A DNA stretch of 64,000 nucleotides, from positions 14,619,092 through 14,683,091 of the forward strand of contig OY740777.1 in the NCBI GenBank assembly GCA_963513935.1. Reading direction: 5' to 3'. The notes beneath the pieces are model-generated. The model saw only the letters and a program-made list of their open reading frames with translations, was not told the DNA's origin and searched no databases. This document shows, piece after piece, positions 47,210-57,309 of the stretch; position 1 is the first letter of the stretch, and every line of letters starts with the position of its first letter. This DNA is from Aphrophora alni. Lineage: Eukaryota > Arthropoda > Insecta > Hemiptera > Aphrophoridae. A program made the position numbers and the translations under genes.

Positions 47210-47415
47210 TAAAAATGAAGAATATGGGTCAAAAATTCGATGTCGTCTATTGTATATCCAGTGATGTACGGTCCAAACTGATGAACCGATTTCAATCAAA
47301 TTTGCTAATTGGGAATATTGTATTCATGTAGGGTAATTTGTTTTATTACTAAAAATTTGGGGATGGAGATATCTTACACAAGAAAAATTACGTTTTTATC
47401 GAAATTAACTTCTAG
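47210..47415 (+). repeat. Family A-like fragment adjoining the minisatellite
   Basis: AACCGATTTCAATCAAATTT with upstream GTCGTCTATTGTATATCCAG resembles the start of the dispersed copy at 16130. It runs directly into AACTTCTAGGATTCTAATAAA, a decayed minisatellite unit that also resembles 16341-16358 of family A. Confidence 0.45.
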
Positions 47416-49483
47416 GATTCTAATAAAGATTTGTTCAAATGTAGCCTCTAAGGTCCTAAACAAAACTTGTTCAAATGTAGCCTCTAAGGCCTTAAACTAA
47501 ACTTGTTCAAATGTAGCCTCTAAGGGCCTAAACGAAATTTGTTCAATTGTAGCCTCTAAGGCCCTAAACGAAATTTGTTCAATTGTAGCCTCTAAGGCCC
47601 TAAACGAAATTTGTTCAATTGTAGCCTCTAAGGCCCTAAACGAAATTTGTTCAATTGTAGCCTCTAAGGGCCTAAACGAAATTTGTTCAATTGTAGCCTC
47701 TAAGGCCCTAAACGAAACTTGTTCAATTGTAGCCTCTAAGGGAATAAACGAAACTTGTTCAAATGTAGCCTCTAAGGGCTTAAACGAAACTTGTTCAAAT
47801 GTAGCCACTAAGACCCTAAACAAAACTTGTTCAAATGTAGTCTCTAAGGGCCTAAACGAAACTTGTTCAATTGTAGCCTCTAAGGCCCTAAACGAAACTT
47901 GTTCAAATGTAGCCTCTAAGGGCCTAAAAAACGCAACTTGTTCAAATGTAGCCTCTAAGGCCCTAAACGAAACTTGTTCAAATGTAGCCTCTAAGGGCCT
48001 AAACGAAACTTGTTCAATTGTAGCCTCTAAGGGCTTAAACGAAACTTGTTCAAATGTAGCCACTAAGACCCTAAACAAAACTTGTTCAATTGTAGCCTCT
48101 AAGGCCCTAAACGAAACTTGTTCAAATGTAGCCTCTAAGGGCCTAAAAAACGCAACTTGTTCAAATGTAGCCTCTAAAGGCCTAAAAACGAAACTTGTTC
48201 AATTGTAGCTTCTAAAGCCCTAAACGAAACTTGTTCAAATGTAGCCTCTAAGGCCGTAACGAAACTTGTTCAATTGTAGCCTCTAAGGCCCTAAACGAAA
48301 CTTGTTCAAATGTAGCCTCTAAGGGCCTAAAAAACGCAACTTGTTCAAATGTAGCCTCTAAAGGCCTAAAAACGAAACTTGTTCAATTGTAGCTTCTAAA
48401 GCCCTAAACGAAACTTGTTCAAATGTAGCCTCTAAGGCCGTAACGAAACTTGTTCAATTGTAGCTTCTAAAGCCCTAAACGAAACTTGTTCAAATGTAGC
48501 CTCTAAGGCCGTAACGAAACTTGTACAAATGTAGCCTCTAAGGCCCTAAACGAAACTTGTTCAATTGTAGCTTCTAAAGCCCTAAACGAAACTTGTTCAA
48601 ATGTAGCCTCTAAGGCCGTAACGAAACTTGTACAAATGTAGCCTCTAAGGGCCTAAACGAAACTTGTTCAAATGTAGCCTCTAAGGCCTAAACGAAACTT
48701 GTTCAATTGTAGCCTCTAAGGCCCTAAACGAAACTTGTTCAAATGTAGCCTCTAAGGCCGTAACGAAACTTGTTCAATTGTAGCTTCTAAAGCCCTAAAC
48801 GAAACTTGTTCAATTGTAGCCTCTAAGGCCCTAAACGAAACTTGTTCAAATGTAGCCTCTAAGGCCGTAACGAAACTTGTTCAATTGTAGCTTCTAAAGC
48901 CCTAAACGAAACTTGTTCAATTGTAGCTTCTAAAGCCCTAAACGAAACTTGTTCAAATGTAGCCTCTAAGGCCGTAACGAAACTTGTACAAATGTAGCCT
49001 CTAAGGCCCTAAACGAAACTTGTTCAATTGTAGCTTCTAAAGCCCTAAACGAAACTTGTTCAAATGTAGCCTCTAAGGCCGTAACGAAACTTGTACAAAT
49101 GTAGCCTCTAAGGGCCTAAACGAAACTTGTTCAAATGTAGCCTCTAAGGCCTAAACGAAACTTGTTCAATTGTAGCTTCTAAAGCCCTAAACGAAACTTG
49201 TTCAAATGTAGCCTCTAAGGCCGTAACGAAACTTGTACAAATGTAGCCTCTAAGGCCCTAAACGAAACTTGTTCAATTGTAGCTTCTAAAGCCCTAAACG
49301 AAACTTGTTCAAATGTAGCCTCTAAGGCCGTAACGAAACTTGTACAAATGTAGCCTCTAAGGGCCTAAACGAAACTTGTTCAAATGTAGCCTCTAAAGCC
49401 TAAACGAAACTTGTTCAATTGTAGCCTCTAAGGCCCTAAACGAAACTTGTTCAAATGTAGCCTCTAAGGGCCTAAACGAAACG
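47416..49483. repeat. 36-bp minisatellite, about 57 copies
   Basis: Unit (plus strand): TTGTTCAAATGTAGCCTCTA followed by AGGCCCTAAACGAAAC. Copies differ by A/T in TTCAAATG versus TTCAATTG, GGCCC versus GGGCC, and by indels such as GGCCGTAACGAAAC, CTAAAAAACGCAAC and GTACAAATG. From 48200 onward these variants recur in fixed order, giving higher-order units of two to five monomers. Because 36 is a multiple of three, the minus strand 47497-48078 is open for 193 codons as a 12-residue repeat (EATFEQVSFRPL type). The frame is lost where the indel variants begin, so it is regarded as a by-product of the repeat. Confidence 0.95.
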
Positions 49484-49788
49484 CACCATTTACCAAAAGT
49501 ACAGTTTTGCGAGTTGTCGACAATTTTAAAATACGTAATATATAAAAATTAGCCATTCCGATTTTATTGAAATAATCGAGTGTTTAAAATTGCAATTAAA
49601 ATATATTACTGTCCAATAAGAAATTGACAAAAAAATGTACTTTAACCCACCGTATTACAAAAAATCGATTTTATTAAAATACAATTTACAATGAAAACGC
49701 ATTTATAGAACGATAAGTTCAACTAAAACATTTACTAGATCAAAAATTCGGACCTAATTAACAATAAACCATATAAACTGTTTAGTTT
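49484..49788. other. Spacer, nothing recognised
   Basis: The array ends abruptly at about 49483 (AACGAAACGCACCATTTACC), without the decayed copies seen on its left side. No gene was recognised. Confidence 0.5.
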
Positions 49789-50030
49789 ATAAGTTAACCT
49801 AAAAATAATATAAAACAGCGGTTATAAATTCTCAAACAAAACAGGAAAATCGAAAGTATTTCGGAATATAAACGTTTTTGTCTTGCGAGATGTAAACAAT
49901 CACAACACAACGTAATCCTGCCTAAATAAAGTAAGCACAATGTAAGTTAACCTAAAAATAATTTAAAACAGCTGTTATAAATTCTCAAACAATATGCAAA
50001 ATAAATCGTATTTCAGAATTTTATTAATAC
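49789..50030. repeat. Direct duplication with 153-bp period
   Basis: AAGTTAACCTAAAAATAATA at 49791 recurs at 49944, each followed by AAAACAGC(G/T)GTTATAAATT and CTCAAACAA. The copies diverge after about 70 bp. Confidence 0.8.
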
Positions 50031-51720
50031 AGCTGTTTCAAATTATTTTTTTGTTGTGAAACATGTTATTTACCCATAACAGTCATGTTATTTAAAATGA
50101 TAAATTTATTCCAAAATAAGTGTTACCATGGTAAAGGAATAATGTTTCATAAATCTGGAGGTAAAACTGTTTAATTTGACACTTTAATTATTTAAATCTA
50201 ATCTATAGTACAGAAATAAGGGATTTTTGCAGAAATTTCTTAGCGAATTAAATATTAGCTTATGGTGATACAAGGTTTTGTGGATCTAGTTATTTACCTT
50301 AACCTCAATTTGATTTTATTGTCATTCTAATAAATCAGCTGTTATTAAATTTGTAAAATTGGCTATCATCGTGACGACTGTTAACTTTCAAACAGCTGAT
50401 TTATAAGTTCCTATTGGCGTAGCGAATTTGGTCAATTTGAACCTCTGACCGAAACATTGTAGAGATCTGTGTTAATAATGTAACAGTATTTGTCGAGACT
50501 CGGTGTTTGTTATCGATTTCAATCACTTAATTTACTCCATTCCAAAGAAATCTATTTGTTCGACTATGATTCTGTAATTGTGTTCAGAATTCGAATGCCA
50601 CTTTCTGAGTATTAATTTGTCAGAGGTTTTAGAAAGACGCCTCTCTGCTGTAAGTTGTTTTTGGAGTAGTAGCACAAACATGTGGACCCATTTTAATCTA
50701 ATTCGATGTAAGCTTATACTTAATTTCCAATTAGTTGTTTTTCCTTGTTTTAATAATTAAACAATAAAAGTAGTTTCCGTTAAAAAACCTTAAAAATTGA
50801 CATTTAAAAAACTGGAACACAAATTTTCTGAAAATCGTCACTACTCAAATTGAAAGTAAACGAAAATTTCAGTTTAGTAAACTAAGAAAATGAACCATGG
50901 CTCGGATTACGCTCTGTTTAAATATATATACGTGCAAAATTAGTTTTTTTAATCGTACAAAAAACGATAAGGTCTACAAAACTTAACTTAATACATATTT
51001 TGAAAAATACTTCGCAACACAGATAATTCCTTTTTTCCTGTCGTAAAAGTGGATTGTAGAAGTTTATTTTATATTAAACGAATATTATTTTAATTTTTGT
51101 GGATGACTGACTAAGAAAGTTAGTGCAATATTTTGCACCATTTATTATTCCATGTTGAAATTATAGTGAGAAATATCTACATTCATAACTTTACTACTGC
51201 AGGCTTGTTCATTACGACCAGTATATCTGTACAAGGTCAATGATCGATTGATCCCCTCCTGTGTCAATTATTGCTCAGTCATGTAGTCATCATCATATTT
51301 CAGATGTGACAACTTTCTAGTTAATTCTAATTGTATAATAGTGAGAGTACTGATTGTAACCTTCCAATCGAACCTATTTAAAATCGTGATTCAATACAAT
51401 TTCATTCATAAAATAATGTGAAGAAATAATTTTGAAATCGGGTGAAACTGTTATAGGTCTGGGCAGTAAGAAAGTTCATTGGAAATTGTTATTTTGCTAA
51501 CTTGGAAATGACAATATTTGTTTTATCAGAAGCGATATAATTCAGTTCCTATTCCTGTTTGATGCCCCACATCTCTTTCAGATAAACTACAATAAAAAAA
51601 ACCTCACAATAAATGTGAAGAACCCTAAAGTAACCTGAAACAATAACACTGTGATAATTAATAGAGATAACTGGCAGAGAATCAGTGCAAGTAATATTTC
51701 TGTAATTCTCTGTTTGAAGT
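50031..51720. other. AT-rich DNA, nothing recognised
   Basis: No reverse transcriptase fragment could be found upstream of the Penelope-like remnant, although this is where it would lie in a complete element. The plus frame 50578-50760 has no family features. Confidence 0.4.
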
Positions 51721-51730
51721 TATTAAACAT

Positions 51731-52124
51731 GTAAAAAGACCATTAAACATTAGAATAAAAGAACATAAAAAACAATGTGAGGTTAGGCCTAGTCGATAAA
51801 TCGAGAATTGCAGAAAATATATGGTCCGAAAATCACAAATTTAATTGGGAAGAGGCAAAAATCATACACCGGGAAAGTAACCTATACAAACGTAAAATAA
51901 TTTAAGCCTCGTATATAAGACAAACGAACAATCCTATGAGCCAATCAAGTATAGAAGTAAGGCCATTATGGCTCCCATTATTAAAAAAAGAACTAAAATT
52001 TTATCATAATATCCCTATAACTAATAAAGAAGCAGAAATTTTACCTGTTAAATCGCCACAAGGGGTTGTAACCCGTTCTCGTGCTAGGAAGCTTAATGCA
52101 ACTAACGATAGGCCACTCCCCTAA
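51731..52124 (+). pseudogene. Penelope-like element, GIY-YIG domain C-terminal remnant
   Basis: Translation gives KRPLNIRIKEHKKQC from 51737, then after one frameshift near 51790 DKSRIAENIWSENHKFNW and EEAKIIHRESNLYKRKII, an in-frame TAA at 51903-51905, then ASYIRQTNNPMSQSSIEV and RPLWLPLLKKEL, ending at a TAA at 52122-52124. The succession R-x-K-E-H-K, S-x-I-A-E-H-like box, N-W-E-x-A-K-I, E-S-x-x-x-x-R-K and the final L-x-P-L-W/N-x-P-L box is that of the linker and C-terminus of the GIY-YIG endonuclease domain of Penelope-like retroelements. The first GIY-YIG motif and the reverse transcriptase are missing. It is a 5'-truncated, mutated copy and inactive. Confidence 0.85.
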
Positions 52125-52440
52125 TAGTTTGTCACACCTTCTGGACCACGTCACTTGTTGCTGTATCTTTGATACAACACGTACTTGCCGTTAGTTGTGT
52201 GTTACCGTGATTGTGTTCTTTGACTTCTCAGTTTAAACTCTGAGTTGCATGCTTAGATATAAGATTGGTGGTATTCTTATTTAATTTTACTTCTTACATA
52301 GGCTTAGTTTCTATTTCCATGTTTTTTATTATTTTTTAGTCACTTGATAACGGGAATTGATTCTCATTCCCGAAACGTCGTGTTTTGAATTTTTAACACA
52401 CAAATGATGGCAAATGTCCGAAAAATGTATAATAATAAAA
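52125..52440 (+). mobile_element. 3' region of the Penelope-like copy
   Basis: Non-coding tail after the GIY-YIG remnant. At its end lies CACTTGATAACGGG (52341-52354) with its hairpin, CCCGAAACGTCGTG, and a terminal ACACACAAATGATGGCAAAT-type segment. The same terminal segment occurs without the ORF at 23460-23530 and as an inverted pair at 26485-26790, which marks it as a mobile terminal repeat. Confidence 0.65.
52344..52376 (+). other. Hammerhead-like motif after the Penelope-like ORF
   Basis: TTGATAA, then a perfect stem CGGGAAT / ATTCCCG with an eight-base loop, running into CGAAACGTCG. It resembles a hammerhead core, but the first box is TTGATAA rather than CUGANGA and there is one unpaired base less or more depending on how the outer C-G pair is assigned. 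Penelope-like elements are known to carry hammerhead motifs in their terminal repeats; this copy is at best degenerate. Confidence 0.35.
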
Positions 52441-54480
52441 TCACTGTAATAACTGTAAACAATAGCGGGCTTATCACCGAAATTACTGTTAGATAAGTGT
52501 TACTAACATATCGGAAAGAACTGATACTAGTTTATAGCTAGATCGATGAAATCACTAATCACAGTTTGTCACGTTTCGTGCAACCAATCACCAATAAGTA
52601 AGATGATGATTTTACAATCACTGTGAGAGAACCACTGACCATCAACAAATTGAACATGATTTGCGAAAACTTTCATTCCTGGTAAAAATTATGTCTCTCA
52701 ATAAGATTAAATTTTTAGTTTCATTATCTACCTAATTTGCATGACTTACATTCAGAAGACAAGGACGTCATTTGCGAAGGACGTCATTTGCGACTTTGCA
52801 CACGAGATTGGGTAATTAATCTTCACATTTAATTACAATTTTAACAAAATTGGTAGAATCGATTTTGAGAAATGTCTAATCTGTAGCAAATGTTTACGTT
52901 TTTTATCAATAATTAATAAACCGATAATTTTTTGCAACCAATTCTTTTTGTTTGGGTCCTTAAAGTGAAATTCAACTAAAACATTTATAGTCAATTTGTA
53001 TAAAATCGTAATTTTTGGTACATAAAGTCCCACAATATTTGATTTATTGAAAACAAATTTAAACTTACCGAAATGTGGCCAAAATATGTTCACATACAAA
53101 TTTGACTAAAATTGGTTGACGCGTTTAGGGTTTTGAAGTTCTTTCTTATTAGAGCTTGAAAAATAGCAAAATACAATCGCGTCTTATTGTATCGGTTTAC
53201 AAGGATCTATTATTTATAATTTTCTCTAACTGTGTTCAAGACAAGTTTTCAAAGTTAAAGTACGCAAGACTCTTATATATTTCCAGAACAAAAACTTTTA
53301 TTTAATTATGTTTTGCGATATAGTGTTAGCACATTAGTTGAAACACCTGTACAATATCTACTGAAAGAAACACATGCAGACATTATATTTTCTAGGCTAC
53401 TAGTAAATATGTAACTAATAAAACTAAACATTAAACTCTAAAAAGTATTACACGAATTTTCTAAAATACACATGTACAAAACCAAATGCTAAAAATGTAC
53501 CCCCGACAATGTCAGGTTGATGGTTGTATTAGTCAAGATGTATATAGTTTTACAAATCTAAAATATGAATAATCTTACATCTCCGCCGATACAGTTCTCC
53601 TTAAATCTTCGCCTCCTACACGATTTTATTTCAGGTCACCAGCTCTCCAATTCCCACCTCCTTTTGTAAGTTATGGCCTCTTATAGTCCATTAAACTTTC
53701 TTAAGTCCATATTGTAAGGAGTTGGCTTCCATTTCCTAATTGATCTGGAAGGATTCATACAGCACAAAATGTAAAAAAAAAAAATAATAAAAATAAAAAA
53801 AATACCGAAATTATTCAGACATAATATAAAAAATATTTGACTTCAGGAGGCCCACTATAGTGTAGTATACTACTATCCTACCCCTTCCTAACGAGAAAGG
53901 TTTAGGTGCAATTTCCTTAGAGAAAGCATGAAGAGTTCGTTAATCCTTTAAATTGAGATACTTAATTTCTGCTCGAGATCTTTCCGAACTCAAGTGCTAA
54001 AAACTTGCCAAGCCTCTTGGAGACATGCCAAAGAACGGCTAATGTGCAACCAGTTTCGTTTATAATGTTTTATAACCTCCAAGAAACCATCCAAGGACTG
54101 GGTTAGATCTTTTACAGTAGAGACATGTTACACTGCATTGTATAACTTTACTAAAATAACATTTATACATCTGATAAATATAATAACATAACAAAGTCAA
54201 GGTTTTTCTTGAATGAAATCTGTTTTTATTAAATTTGAAACTCAATGTAGGAACAACACATCTTTAAGAAAGTTTTTCTTACAGCCTTGAAAGAGTTTTA
54301 AATGGATTATCTTCAATTGCCGATCAGGTGTACTAACTTTAAATCTTTTTATGGTATATTTGTAAATTTCTGACAAAGAAAATTAAACTTCTGTTATTTT
54401 TGATCCTCGAGACTTACGACATGTTCACCGACCCTACTCATTTGAGAAATGTATCTTCATAGTTTATTTTCACACATATA
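52441..54480. other. AT-rich DNA, nothing recognised
   Basis: A short direct repeat AAGGACGTCATTTGCGA occurs twice at about 52761-52795. The minus frames 52833-53099 and 54060-54245 are not credible. A poly-A/AAT-rich tract lies at 53772-53806. Confidence 0.4.
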
Positions 54481-54481
54481 A

Positions 54482-54745
54482 CTGATGTGCAATGAGCATT
54501 GTGGTGAATGTAAACAATGTAAGGCACTGAAACGCCTATCACAAGTTTGGTACACACACATACACCCCCCCCCCACACACACACACAAATAAACTAAAAT
54601 AAATTATTTACTTACCCTATGTTATTGTAATTCCCTGATGTACATTTTGGTAACCAAGTTACCATCATCGGAGGGATTTGAAATAATACTATCAAAATTA
54701 TGAAATTTTAAAAACTAAAACTGCCATATTTTCCCCTCCAAATGT
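54482..54745. repeat. Two repeat blocks shared with 30.9-31.1 kb, rearranged
   Basis: Block 1 (54482-54560), GCAATGAGCATTGTGGTGAA ... CACAAGTTTGGTA, matches 30895-30965 in the same orientation. Block 2 (54600-54745), ATTCCCTGATGTACATTTTG ... CATCATCGGAGGG, matches 30985-31145 in the opposite orientation. Between them is a C12 run with CA repeats (54551-54588). In the other locus the two blocks face the same way, so one has been inverted or they inserted independently. Confidence 0.7.
54644..54671 (-). other. Hammerhead-like motif, CCGATGA...AAAAT
   Basis: Minus strand: CCGATGA, one T, stem GGTAAC-TTG-GTTACC, then AAAATGTACATC. Copy of the motif at 31070-31097; compensatory differences keep the stem intact (GGTAA/TTACC in both), while the second box has lost its G. 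Confidence 0.3.
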
Positions 54746-54784
54746 AGGATATCTGGGAATAACAAGTATTTTCCTTTAAGAAAA

Positions 54785-54842
54785 CCCAACACAACACAAC
54801 ACTACTCAATACATCACAACTCAACACAACACAACACAAAAC
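54785..54842. repeat. (CAACA)n minisatellite
   Basis: CAACACAACACAACACTACT and following sequence; a 5-base simple repeat, interrupted once. Confidence 0.95.
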
Positions 54843-55153
54843 TCGTCTCTTAGACATGACTGTTAATCTTCAACCAATTTCAAAGCGAATGTTAATAGAC
54901 AAGCAAATTACAAAATAGTTGATGATTTAAAGAAAATTGCTGATGGAAACTGATAAATTGGAAGGGATTAGTTGTTCACCTTTTTACGGTGCAGTAAATA
55001 ACTCTCGTAAAACAGGAAGCTTATAAACTTTCTAAAAATACACAAACACTCATAACATAATTAAATTAACAGTACAAAAAGATCGTACAAACTTTATCTC
55101 TGACTAAGCTAGTAGTAAATTCCCTTTTACGATTTTTACATGATAGAGAAAAA
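54843..55153. other. Spacer, nothing recognised
   Basis: No gene or repeat was recognised. Confidence 0.4.
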
Positions 55154-55300
55154 ACAAGTTGATGGGGTCTATTATATTACTTACCCAGCTTAATGATTCA
55201 ATGTAATAGAAACAGATCCTATAAATAATGTTCGTTTTTGGGCTCTGTTTTAAATGTTATATTGTGTTGTTAGATCAAGGTAAGTTTGTTTTAGAAATTG
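55154..55300 (+). repeat. Dispersed repeat family B, copy 3
   Basis: ACAAGTTGATGGGGTCTATT, TACTTACCCAG, AACAGATCCTATAAAT and GTTAGATCAAGGTAAGTTTG follow the order of the copies at 27119 and 36480. The copy ends near 55300. Confidence 0.65.
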
Positions 55301-55309
55301 AAATTTGCA

Positions 55310-55605
55310 TGTTTTGATCTATTTTATTGTGATAAATAATAATATGCGATGTGAACAAAAAATGATTAAAAAAGGTTTCATTTCGTAATTTTTAATTGGA
55401 TTTTTCGGAATTTCAATAATGTTCAATACAAGCATACTATAGACTGTAAGTCCTATTGACTAAATATCATAAACCTGTCTTAGTTTTGTGACCATTATCA
55501 TGTTTCAGTACAGACGACAACTGCGACGGACGGACGGAATGTCGAAATCTGCTCTTTCGGTTTTTTGATGCTATAAAACCTGAAAATCAGTCAAAAAACA
55601 GAGGG
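55310..55605 (+). repeat. Dispersed repeat family C, copy 1
   Basis: TTTTATTGTGATAAATAATA ... TTTTAATTGGATTTTTCGGA and ATTTCAATAATGTTC, then GCGACGGACGGACGGA and CGGTTTTTTGATGCTATAAA. The first part matches 59625-59760; the last part (TTTCGGTTTTTTGATGC and following) matches 60790-60840. It is an old non-coding element. Confidence 0.55.
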
Positions 55606-55749
55606 CAATTGTTTTTTTTTGAATATTATCAAATTTTCCATTTACTGAGTAAAATAATGTGTTAGATTTGATTTTTTGTGGAATGTAACAATTTATAGTG
55701 ATTTTGTCTTTTTCACATAATTATAAAATTGTTTACCTTAAAAAAATGA

Positions 55750-55960
55750 ATCACTAGAGCACTGTGGCAGAAAATTCCCCGGGGGGAACGCCTCGCTGCA
55801 ATAGTAATTGTAGTTATTAAGGTTAGTGTGTATTGTACCTCTGAAGATGATAGCAGTGCTATAGAAATGTACATATGGTAGAATAAACATAACTATACAG
55901 TCTTTGTGTTGTTAGTGTTTTATTGTGGTTTCGGGGAATTTTCTTTCATTGTTTACCTAA
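55750..55960 (+). repeat. Repeat carrying a well-preserved hammerhead-like motif
   Basis: Runs from AGCACTGTGGCAGAAAATTC through the motif at 55841-55868 to GTTGTTAGTGTTTTATTGTG and GGTTTCGGGGAATTTTC. The last part matches the arms of the small foldback at 42655-42782, and the first phrase recurs at 31682. This repeat family is therefore represented at three loci. Confidence 0.6.
55841..55868 (+). other. Hammerhead-like motif, CTGAAGA...GAAAT
   Basis: CTGAAGA, then TG, a perfect five-pair hairpin ATAGC-AGT-GCTAT, then A and GAAATGTACAT. Both conserved boxes are intact and GAAA is followed by the palindrome ATGTACAT, which could act as stem III, especially between two molecules. If A is paired with the preceding T, one extra base again separates the first box from stem II. 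Confidence 0.35.
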
Positions 55961-57162
55961 ATTTAACCTAAAATTAATACATAAATGAGTATTTACTGTG
56001 TCTGTGTAAACGATTATTAAAACTAATAACTGCTAGAGTGATTTTCTCTTTAGTTGGTCTAATGATTAGTTTATACAACAGTTTAACAGCTATGAATTAA
56101 AGGATAAAGGATAATGTCTTTTCCTAAGCTTATTCATTAATTTCATAGCTATTTAAAGATATATTATAAGGCTGTAACTGTGTATACAGAAGAAAGGTTT
56201 AATGTTTAAACTAAATTAGTAGCTCGCTTCTATCGATCAATAGCATTAAAACATTTCAAACGAATTTACAGTGTTACTGAGAGTCTAAATCCAAACTTTC
56301 CACTTTTATCGTTAAAATTCGGAAAATTCTAAGTAAAAATCTAACCAGGAAAATTATAGCTTATTAACATCTAAATACCCCCCCCCCTAAAACAAATTGA
56401 CGATTAATGTTTATTATTGTTTAAACCATTAAATATCAAAGAGGACGCAAAATGACTAATACATAATTTTGCCCAAAATACGTATTCAAAAAAGGGAAAA
56501 TATATATTTTGCGAGATAGAGTTTAAAAAGTAAAAAAAACAAATAAAAAAAAAAAAAAAAACAACAACAATAGAAGTGAAAAGAAATTGAGAATAAAACT
56601 AGTTATAACACTCAAGAGCTATTCATAGTCAACCTAATTAAATTCTACAAAACAATATAAAATATAAAGACTTTCTTGAAACACCCAGTACGTATAAAAA
56701 TTTTAAATTAAATTAAAAATTCGTATAAAACTATTAAATTATGCTCTGATTAAATCCCATTTTCTTGATCCTAGGTAAAACGTTTCCAAGTAAACTTTTT
56801 GCTGTATTCTTCAAATTGGTGTAAGTTTGTAATAAATAAAGAAAAGTGAATATTCCATGTGCATTACAAGATGACACCATGAGTCATAGAGTGACGTCAC
56901 GACTTTGATCAAATGCCAATCGCATATTTATTAACAGCAATTTATTAAACTTGTAAGAAATATATTGTGAATGACATGTTTACAAGGAAGAGCTTAAAGT
57001 GTTTAGTATTTTAATTCCCTGAATATAATCGCTGTTCAATGTGTTTAGATTTCCTTGTTGTTTAAATGCAAAAAACTCTCATTGATTATAGCCTTATAAA
57101 AATGAAAGGAATTAATATAAAACGAAGATACTTTATCCTTGGATACTCTATAGCGTCAGTGC

Positions 57163-57193
<31 letters not shown>

Positions 57194-57309
57194 GTCTTTA
57201 TTAAAGGAAAGGTTAATGAAGTCCTTTCTTCCACCTAACCTCAACAAACACAAATACAATTTAAATCTATTTTAATGTAATATCAGATATTTCTTGTTGA
57301 AACTCCATA
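55961..57309. other. AT-rich DNA with homopolymers
   Basis: C10 run near 56379, A-rich tract at 56533-56562, (ATA)n at 57162-57191. The plus frame 57066-57275 includes the (ATA)n as poly-Ile and is spurious. Confidence 0.5.

Noticed and set aside
43960..49483. CRISPR-like regular repeats
   Set aside because: Units are contiguous with no unique spacers, the genome is eukaryotic, and there are no cas genes. These are satellite and minisatellite arrays.
51936..52124. Independent small gene of 62 codons
   Set aside because: The frame continues upstream through a stop and a frameshift with Penelope-like GIY-YIG similarity; its ATG is an internal Met of that domain.
57066..57275. Plus-strand frame with a hydrophobic Ile stretch that looks like a membrane segment
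   Set aside because: The stretch is a translated (ATA)n microsatellite.
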